NCBI GenBank assembly: GCA_904066235.2
Contig: CAJFCV020000005.1
Coordinates: forward strand, 496,001 to 560,000
DNA: 64,000 nt
DNA from: Bursaphelenchus xylophilus
Lineage: Eukaryota; Nematoda; Chromadorea; Rhabditida; Aphelenchoididae
Direction: 5' to 3'
The notes under the pieces were generated by a model. It did no database searches and was not told the DNA's origin. It saw only the letters and a list, made by a program, of their open reading frames with translations. Position 1 is the first letter of the stretch; each line of letters starts with the position of its first letter. Shown piece after piece: positions 55,911 through 64,000 of the stretch. Both the position numbers and the translations under genes were made by a program.

Positions 55911-56111
55911 ATGGATACGATATTCGAAATAAGCGCCATCGAACACCTGACCCCCTCCCCGCCCTCCTGTTTTCTTTTTTTAGCGGACCTTTCCGCAGCG
56001 GACCTTTCCGTCCTTTGTGCAATAATATCTAGACAAAAGTTACGGATCTTCTTTTTTGCTGCAAATTTTGGTCTTTTATATGTTACAGTAACTCAAGGTA
56101 GGAAAAACTAA
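55911..56111 (+). pseudogene. Duplicated 5' end of the small ORF
   Basis: The first 11 codons (MDTIFEISAIE) and the upstream AAAATTCAG match 54014 in inverted orientation. The rest diverges into Ser/Phe/Leu-rich sequence with no family features. Confidence 0.4.
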
Positions 56112-56265
56112 CCTTAGGACTTGCTAAAGTAAGAAAAAGGTGGACATATTGCAAGTCTTCTCCACGTCTCTGTGGAGCCTTCGCCGAGCGTCCGTCGACC
56201 ATCCAACGGCTTTGCTAGGCCTCGTAGGCATTTGCCACAACCTGTTTTGGGGCATTCATCTGTCT

Positions 56266-56418
56266 TATATTGGTCGACAAAATTTTCTTTCCACCTGGAT
56301 CCCAGGAACTGTTGGGCCTAGAACCTTGAACTTGGGCACAAAAAAAAAGTGGAACAGTCTAACGGCCCAGCGGTTCCCGAGGTACGAGGTGGAAAGAAAA
56401 TTTTGTCAACCAGTATAG
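56266..56418. repeat. Small palindromic element
   Basis: 'gtcgacaaaattttctttcc' and its complement ('ggaaagaaaattttgtcaac') are about 150 bases apart. Confidence 0.7.
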
Positions 56419-56702
56419 GCGCCGAATCGACCGCTTTTACGTCGGCTTTCTAACATGAGTAAAAAATTTAGTTTTCTCAACTTATCAAACCGAATTTTGA
56501 ACTTGATCTATGAAGTCAAACTGAACTTACAAAGAACGGAATTCCATTTCGTTCCAAACTTTACAACATTTTTTGTTTAAAAATTGGTCAAAAATTGTTC
56601 ATTTGTTTATTAAAAAACAGTGAAAATAACAAAAAACAACAACAATGAAAGGAGGGATAAAGATGAAAAAATTGGAGTAAATAAATTGGCTTGTAAGAAA
56701 TT

Positions 56703-58791
56703 TTAAAGATAAGATGAGTAGGTCTCGAAATGGCTGAACTGGGCCAGGGAAATGGGGGTCAGAGTCAAGCGCTTTCGGAACAGAACGATCCCATTCTTCT
56801 CCAATACCGGTCGGACGTCGCGGAAGTCGTGCAGATGGATCGCACCGAGATGTTTATTGGGGCCACGTCCCACCCTCAGAGAAGCGGTTCCTTCGATGTG
56901 ATCGACCAGCTCTTCCAGACAATCCATCGCCTCCAGGAAGGGGATGTTTTCGACGAGGACGGCGGAATTGCAAAAACTCGCTTGGAGAATGGGCAACGCG
57001 GGAGAGTTGGTGAGCACGACTGGAAAATAATTTGTAATAATTCAAGGTAGCGATCAAAAATTTACCTTTGAGAATTCTGCCGGCAAAAAATTTCCCATCG
57101 CATGAGAAAATTCGGAGTCTCTCTTCCTCAGTGAACAGCCCAATGACGATGTTCCCGGTTCTGTAGCCCTTCTGGTCCGTGGCTTTGTACGCGAACGCGA
57201 ATACACTACCTAAAAAACGTATGAACGTATTATCAGGCTGCCGGGAAACGCTGCGGCAGAACTCTACCCCTTTTCTGAACTCTAGCCCTTTTTGATGTCA
57301 CACCTTATTCTTTTCAATTTGAAAAAAATTTTCATCGTATAAGATGTCACACCTCATTTTTCTCAATTTGAAAAAAATTTTCATCGTATAAGATGTCACA
57401 CCTCATATTTCTTAGTTTGAAAAACATTTTCATCGTATAACATGTCACACCCCGTTTTTTCAATTTGAAAAAAAAATCCATCGTATAACATGTCACACCT
57501 CGTTTTTTCAATTTTCAAAATGGGGGAGTGTTCAAAAAGGGGTTCAGATTGGGGGAAAGTTCAGAAAAGGGGGAGAGTGCAGGCTCAACCGTCGGGAAAA
57601 TAACGAGCACTGTCGCATCGAAAATCCACATAATTTTTTTGTCATACCAAAAAAGATATCTTAAAAAAATCCGCTGGGGTCCCCTCTAACCACATCACTT
57701 TGTTGACATACCAAAAAAATTATTCTAAAAAAATCCGCCTGGTCCCCTTTTACCCCATCATTTCTCCTCAACGTTCCCTCTTCGGACCAAATGTTTTTGC
57801 CCGCTCGTATTTTCATTACCTGGGAAAATATTGTGCAACTGCGGAAGATCGACGTGAACTCCGGCGTGCAGCACTTTGACGACGTAGAAGCGGTCCACAT
57901 CATACCTTGCCAAATTGTGCCGGCCACAGATAATATTGGGATTGGCGACGTCCTCCACGGCGCTATCGACGTCTTCTTCGCTTTGCGATTGTGGAGTTGC
58001 CACGTCTTCGAGATGGATCTCCGTGGGCAGGGGTGATGGTTGTGGAGGCGCTTCACGACCCGAAACATTCCCGTGGTAGAGCTCGAGGATGGCTAAAAAT
58101 ATTTCAAATAAGACAGAATTATTTTCTGCTAGTTGCAAATATTTATTTTTTCAGTCTGTCGGGAAAATAATGGGCACCCTGTCGCATCAGAAATCGCATC
58201 GCTATCGAAAGAATCCATTGTGTCGCGAAAAAATCAAATTGCTTTTCAATTCAGCAAAGCGATGCCGCAGCGATGTTGTGCTCATTATTTTCCCGACAGA
58301 CTAATACAGGGTCTTACAAAAAACGTGAAGGAAAGTGGAAGGCTATAACTTCCGGCGGAGGCGGCGCAGAGACTTCGTATTTGAAATATGTATTTTTAAA
58401 AGACATAAGTTTTTGTCTAAGAAATAACAAGGTTTTAAAGTGCAAACTGAGGTCGCTACGACCTTCTGAAGTAGAGGCATCTCTACCCCGAAACCCAGGT
58501 TTTTTCGGTTGAAAATGATCGAGAAATTTCGGACTTTTTCGGTTGAAAATCACCAGGAAATGTCGGATTTTTTGGCTAAAGCCAACAAAAAAAAAACGCA
58601 CCCGCCATGGGCCGACACAGTGGAGCACGGTAGCTTTGAAGACGACAAATCGGGCAAAACGATCTGCTCTCCTCAACACACGGCGAGCAGAACACATGGC
58701 CACAGTCGAGACAGGTGGGGGCTCTACCAATCGGCGACATCAAGACGTCGCACAGACAACATTTCAAATGCGGGAGCAGATCGGTCAGCAT
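56703..58791 (-). CDS. RING-finger protein, probable E3 ubiquitin ligase, 307 aa
   Basis: The exons are 58791-58602, 58092-57820, 57209-57066 and 57019-56703. All joins are phase 1 and the total is 924 bases. The RING starts at residue 10: KCCLCDVLMSPIGRAPTCLD then CGHVFCSPC and CPICR, a plausible zinc-ligand set of the C3HC4 kind with CGHxFC at its centre. An acidic linker follows (SQSEEDVDSAVEDVANP), then about 180 residues of mixed fold (IVIGLFTEEERLRIFSCDGK, IPFLEAMDCLEELVDHIEG) that I cannot assign. The ATG lies 8 bases after a TTTTTTCAG, suggesting trans-splicing. RING proteins usually pass ubiquitin from an E2 to a target; substrate unknown. Intron 1 contains repeat family G and a MITE. 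Confidence 0.85.
57253..57630. repeat. Foldback repeat family H plus a MITE end, intronic
   Basis: 'gcggcagaactctacccc' to 'gggggagagtgcaggctcaa' with several inverted 'tcgtataagatgtcacacc' units. It is followed by a 35-base MITE A fragment (GTCGGGAAAATAACGAGC). Confidence 0.7.
58154..58303. repeat. MITE family A copy, intronic
   Basis: CAGTCTGTCGGGAAAATAAT and complement in intron 1 of the RING gene. Confidence 0.85.
58312..58575. repeat. Repeat family G copy, intronic
   Basis: 'acagggtcttacaaaaaacg' through 'ggttgaaaatgatcgagaaa', matching 31157-31400. It abuts the RING exon donor. Confidence 0.75.
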
Positions 58792-58849
58792 GCTTGATTC
58801 TGAAAAAAATAATGATCAAATAATTTAACAAAGTTTTGAAAAGCAGCTG

Positions 58850-59296
58850 GGAAGTAACCCAAGTGCGACGCTCAGATTTTCTTTAAATTTTGCACACATG
58901 TCGGTCATGAACTAAGTATCAATTCCTGAAAGTTTTAGCTCGCCCTTTTCAGGCGCCGCCGAGATATTGAACGATCTTCGCTGCCGAGAGAGCACACTCA
59001 ACGTGGAGAGCGGTCAGAGAGAAAAGCGCTTTTTGGCCATAACTTTGGCAGTTTCGGGCGGAAAAATTTGATTTTTTGTAGAAGGATTATCCTTTACGGT
59101 ACAAATAGGCATGAAACTTTTCGTGCCGAAATTCGGCAAAAATTCCTAAATTTTGGCCGACTTTCGATCTAAAAATCTTGGTTGTATCTGCAAAGCGCGA
59201 GCTAGGATTCTCGCATATATCTTAAAAAAAATTATTCTAAATTTGTGCCAAGTTTCATCAAAATCTGAGCGTCGCACTTGGGGTACTTCCCCTGTG
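58850..59296. repeat. 450-bp foldback element
   Basis: Ends GGGAAGTAACCCAAGTGC and CACTTGGGGTACTTCCCC. It lies between the RING gene and the lectin-like gene. The 590 bases after it hold no gene I can support. Confidence 0.85.
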
Positions 59297-59890
59297 AGGG
59301 CAAAAAGGCGGCAACCAAAGAATTTTCGAGAACGCCACGACACAATCCCGTTCTTTGCGGCCAAACGAAATCTTGTCGTGGCGAAAACAACCGATAAGAA
59401 CGCCAAGGAAAAAGTTGGCATTTCAGTTTTTCGTTTCGAAACACTTTTGTTTACCCCAAAAAAAAACTTTTTGCTACCCCAAACAAGCCTTTCACACCTC
59501 TGAAAAAGCTCTCTACTCCGTCCATGCCAAGTTTCATCCAAATCTGAGCAACTTTTTATATTCACCATGACAAATCACGCCAAAAATCAATAAAACATTT
59601 GTTTATTTACATTCCTGAGTGATCAAAAATTACATTTACAACACTTTTATAGCAATTATAATACCCGAGGGATCGAAATTACTCAAATTTGAGACAAAAT
59701 ATATCAATTTTTATACCTAAAACAATATAAAAATTACAAGAAAAAGGCCAAAGAAGAAGTAAAAAAATACAAATCGAGACCAAACTTTGATTTTGACAGT
59801 GAAAAAGTGTGTTAATCTACCCGTAAACAATGAAAAATGAGCTAAAAATTATATTAATTATATTATACTAGGCAAAAAACTGATGAAAAA

Positions 59891-62800
59891 TCACATGGAA
59901 GTCTCCATTCTCATGACTCCTTGATCCATCCGCATTACTGACTTGGGTCGTTGGGCTGGGCGTTGGCTGCCCGTGGGGGTTTGACCGCCAGATTGTGTTC
60001 TTTGTCGCAGCTGAATTGATGGCGGAGGTAGTGGCGGCTTGGTTTGTGGGCGCTCTCCGGTCGCCGGGAATCCCATATTAATGTAGCCCATGGTGGGAGG
60101 GCGGGCTTGGGGCTGTGGTGGGGGTTTTGGTTGGGCTGAAAATGAAAAAAAAGCATAAAAATTTTCGATATTATACTAGACAGGTATCAATAAAAAAATA
60201 AATCAAAAAAGTTAAAAAAAATGTCCGATTTCTATCAAATTTCGAAAAATAAATCAGCACAGACCATATTTCAACCACCAAAAATTTTGGTCAATATTTT
60301 GCAGACAGAGCCGAGATATTCAACAATCTATCCTAAAGAGAGACTATGGGAAATGAGGAGAGACCGTCATAAAACGACACTTTTTTCAGCCATTTTTCCC
60401 CAACTCTGAGCGGAAAAATGCATTTTTATGTCGAAAAAAAACAAAAAATCCTTAAAAAAACTCCAAAAATCCCCAAAATTTCCAAAAAAAAAAAAATAAA
60501 ATCAAAAAAAAACTCACTTTGAAAATTCACGGGTGACATCACCAATCCACTGGACTTCCTCAGAATCTCATTCAAGCTCGTCGGTTGGGCCTTTCTTCTT
60601 CCCAAAGTGTCCGATTCCAAGAATTCTTGCGACGAATACGGGGGTGGTGGCTCTTGGAAACCCGACTTTGGACGTTGCCTTTTTGGTTCCGACTCCAATT
60701 CGGCTACTTTCTGAGGCTGTCTCGGAATAAATTGTTGAGGGATTTGAGCCAAATTCGGGTTGGATCTCGTCGATGGGAGTCCAGAGTGCTGAGATCGGGC
60801 TGAGGCGTGGGGATTCGGTCTGAAATGGGGAGAAAAATTAATCAAATCATCATTTAGATCAAAAATAAATGATAATTTTGTCAAAAAATATGACTTTTCA
60901 CCAATCAAAAAGCTCTATTCTCGTATTTTACTCAAAAAAAAAAAGACTTTTAAAACAATTTCGCCCGTCTAGAAAAATTTTCAAAAAAATATGTCGAGGG
61001 CGGGCCGGACCAAAAAATCGATAAAAAATCAAAAAAAAAATCATTTTGACAACTCTAAAATTTTCTCAGAGCATTTGAACACCAATAAAAATCCATATTT
61101 ACTCATCTTTCATCAAAAAAATCAAAAAAAAGTCAACAAAATCTAAAAAAAAATTGAAAATTTTCTCCAACTTTTCCTCAAAAAGTATCCAAAAAATCGA
61201 TTTTATCTGCAAATTTCCTCCTAAAATTTTATCTCAATACCTCATTCTGCTTTCAAAACAAATTTCACCCATCTTTTTCATAAAATTCACAGGCCTTTCC
61301 TCCAAAAAACCCCTTTCAAAACCTACTGTAAGGTCGAATCGGTCCTGCTGCTAGCCATTAATGTGCTTGAAGGTGTCGCAATTGGGATAGTTCCCTGAGA
61401 GCGTCCACTCAAGTTTCTTGGGGGTTTTATGAGCGGTTTCTCGGCAGTGACCGTCGAATTTGACGACCGGCTGCTCACTTCTTCGTCCAGAGTGTCCAAA
61501 ACGGTGGGTGCTTCGGTTAAAGTCGCCTCACTGTCCGCCACCGAATTCGTGTCGGCTGTGCATGTTGAGCAATAATATGTTGAGGAGTAAGTTCTTGATG
61601 AGTTTGAGCAGTTCGAACAGGTCACATATGTGCTATTGGCTTCCGAATCGAAGGTGCTATTGACTGAAAAAATTAGTGTCATAGACAATAATGAAAATGA
61701 TAAATTTAAGTTCCCAACCCTAAAAGCTCTATAATGTCATATTACGTCCACTGATAATTTCCAGACCCTTTTCTTTCCTAAAATTTCTTCATTTTTAAAT
61801 TATTTCGTACCAGACCCATGGATAATATAAAATTCATCCTTCAATAATCATTACCCTTAAAAATTCAGCTCCAACTGAAAGCCTGCGACAAATACCGACA
61901 CAACAGTCTCCCTAATTCGCAAACTTCTCCAGTTTGACCATTACTTTGACTACCTTACACTAGACTCAAGTACAATATAATACTCCAAAAAATAGCCATA
62001 AAAATTGCTGTTCTTTTTTCTCATAACTCAACAACCCCTTTACGACAATTTAAACCACACTATTAACCCCAAATGATAAAAAAAATCATCAACTTTTTAC
62101 CTTATACTAGACCCAAGTATAACATAACCCCCCCCCCCCAAATTTTAAAAATCCATTATCCATTCTTTCCAACCTACCTTGACATCCCTTCTTTCCCGCC
62201 GATCTCAACGTGCTCAGATCGTATGGATCTGGTCTCAACGAAACGCCTTTACTTCTGCTTGTCCCCAACCCCTTTGATCGCATCGTGTCCGTTTTATATG
62301 CCGGTGGGGGAGATTGCGTCAGCGATGAGTATGTATTCTCCGTGCTGAGGTCACAATTCGTCCGTGAGCAGTAGTCGGTGGACTCATATGTCACCGAGGA
62401 TGAGGTGCATGAGGAAGAAGTAACGGTGGTTGCTGCCAAATTTTTCTTATTCTTCGTCAACGAATTGTGCTTTCTCATCGATTCCTGGAGTTTGGCGACG
62501 TTTGCGACATTGGCTTGTGGGTTCATGGCGTCAAAAATGTCGGTGGAGTTGGGTGGAGCTGAAAATTTATATTATACTTGACATTGATATCGAAAATCGG
62601 CTATAACACCTATAACATCTCAATAAAACTTTACCAAACTCAATTATTACAGCCTTAGACACCTATATTTTCAAATCTCCTACATATTTTTTCAAAATTT
62701 CCTCGATTTTGACACTTTTTCGATCTAAAGACGAAATGTCAAAAAATGTGACATTTCGTCAAATTTTCCAAAAACCTCCCAAAAAACGTTCTCACCTCCA

Positions 62801-63753
62801 TTTCTCATTGCCCTTGGGTTATACGGGCTCTTTTTCCTCAACGATCCCTCTCTAAACTGCAGCTTCTGCGCTTTGAATTGCTTTTCTCGCTTCTTGGCCC
62901 TTCGGCATGCACAAATCAACAAAAATAATATCAATAAAGCCAACAAAAGAAGTGCAATTGCCACAAAGACCAAGTCTCTTCTCCATAAAATCGGTTCCTT
63001 GTATGGTCGGGTTCCTTTTTCGCAGACAAACGGTAGCAAATTGTTGCAATTTTGCTCTCCAATACTTCCGGTTCTCGACGACAGCCATCCGCATTGATTT
63101 GAGGGCAAAGTCACCGACGAAATCCATATGGGGATGTCAAAAGAGTGCTGAAAATGACATATTAGGGCTTTTTATTCCTTGCTGGACTACCTTCTATCAT
63201 TTCCGACAATTTTTTGACAAAAATTTATATTACACTTGACAAAATTTTTATCAAGAATAATAACCAAAAGGCTCCTAAATTGTTTGTAATGCTTCTAACG
63301 CCATCTTCGTTCATTTTTAGACACTCTCAGAAATTTTTAAACAAAGATTTATATTACACTTGACATTAAAATCGAAATAGTCATTGCTCAAAATCTAGCT
63401 TTCAGATGGCCGTAAAATTTTTCAAACTAGTTCTAAATCCTCTACAGCCTCTATGATAAAACCTACCCCTCAATACCACCGCTCCAAGGACAAAAAAAGT
63501 TACATTAAACCTGCTCAACTCACCCCCATTGAATTGTATTTCTCGGCTTCGGTAATGTAATGCTGGCCAAAGAAATCGACTCGTCTTGCCAGATCTTTCT
63601 GTCGCGTATCGTCGGCGCGCAAAATTGGCATGAAAGCGTCCAAATCTTCGCAGAATCCGACCGCTCCATGATACGTCATTGAGGCGCCAACAAAGAGAAA
63701 ACAGGACTTGAACTCGTCGTTTCCGACTTGGAACCAGCCTGCTGGGCAATCTC
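59891..63753 (-). CDS. C-type lectin-like membrane protein with long proline-rich tail (5' end outside window)
   Basis: The exons are 63753-63524, 63147-62796, 62558-62178, 61663-61327, 60819-60518 and 60135-59891; phases agree throughout. The lectin fold begins GDCPAGWFQVGNDEFKSCFL and runs through FDIPIWISS to CGWLSSRTGSIGEQNCNNLL, FVCEKG. The EPN and WND calcium/sugar motifs are not evident, so sugar binding is uncertain. A membrane span follows (LVFVAIALLLLALLILFLLI) and a basic stop-transfer (CRRAKKREK). The roughly 440-residue intracellular tail has PPxY motifs (PPPAY, PPPPY) and many PxxP runs, so WW- or SH3-domain partners are likely. A CATGA|GTAAGA near 63995 may be the previous exon's donor. 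The introns carry repeated CAAGTRTAATATAA motifs. Confidence 0.87.
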
Positions 63754-64000
63754 CTGAAATAATATGGCATTATCTTTATATACAAACCAAATAACAACCA
63801 AATAACGACCAAAAATTTCCATTTTTTTGGAAAAGTTGTATTATCCATGGGACACACATCAAAAATAAAATTTTTTTTCCCTGCTCCCTATTACCACACC
63901 TTGAAAAAGAATTTTTATCCACCTCCAACCATTTTCCAACGCTCATATTCACAAAAACACTTCTTTTTTTATTTCTTCCCCCAAAATTATCTTACTCATG

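Larger units (their letters stand above)
53985..55945. repeat. 1.96-kb inverted duplication carrying exon-like sequence
   Basis: Arms 53985-54718 and 54969-55945 are inverted copies around a 250-base spacer. The right arm is longer because of a separate 231-bp insertion. Both arms share the start of the MDTIFEISAIE ORF at their outer ends. Both also carry a spliced-looking exon that follows CTAGT(A/G)TAATATAATTTTTTCCAG. Confidence 0.9.

Noticed and set aside
59153..59568. ORFs of 116 and 140 codons on both strands
   Set aside because: Half of each lies in the 450-bp foldback element. The remainder has no exon borders or family similarity.

Overview
The window looks like nuclear DNA of a nematode, probably a free-living rhabditid; the genus cannot be fixed from the sequence alone. 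Genes are broken into short exons with GT(A/G)AGT donors and TTTTCAG-type acceptors. Introns and spacers are AT-rich. The gene families are animal ones: a synaptotagmin-like tandem C2 protein, an M13 metallopeptidase, a C-type lectin-like membrane protein, a RING protein, malate dehydrogenase and several small secreted proteins. Acceptors lying only 4 to 17 bases upstream of some start codons suggest spliced-leader trans-splicing. I see no rRNA gene, intact tRNA gene or CRISPR array.

Layout. 1-3.3 kb: repeats and one unresolved coding-like block. 3.4-4.85 kb (-): an unrecognised four-exon gene. 5-15.4 kb: almost only repeats, including a decayed mariner element (6.05-7.25 kb). 15.5-30.0 kb (+): a synaptotagmin-like gene; the C2 exons lie at 25.45-30.02 kb, and an exon at 15.5 kb may supply the membrane anchor across a 9.8 kb repeat-filled intron. 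31.6-33.6 kb (-): two small secreted-protein genes. 33.9-38.9 kb (+): four short secreted-protein genes of identical architecture. 39.1-40.6 kb: a large inverted duplication. 41.3-43.4 kb (-): a glycosylated secreted protein whose last exon runs into a foldback element. 44.7-50.9 kb (+): an M13 peptidase. 51.1-54.0 kb (-): malate dehydrogenase behind a short upstream ORF, in operon-like spacing. 54.0-55.9 kb: a second large inverted duplication carrying exon-like sequence. 56.7-58.8 kb (-): a RING-finger protein. 59.9-63.75 kb (-): the 3' part of a C-type lectin-like membrane protein that continues past the window edge.

More than 30 copies or fragments of one short inverted-repeat element (ends CAGTCTGTCGGGAAAATA), about ten copies of a 450-bp foldback element (ends CAGGGGAAGTACYCCAAG) and several rarer foldback families fill introns and spacers. 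Many of the short ORFs here are only translations of these repeats. Several elements are nested, and in three cases the sequence shows target duplications or an uninterrupted copy of the target.

The genes do not form one pathway. The most distinctive item is the cluster of four single-cysteine, Pro/Thr-rich secreted peptides at 33.9-38.9 kb. Exon boundaries were set by eye from splice consensus, frame continuity and family similarity; errors of a base or two are possible in repeat coordinates.
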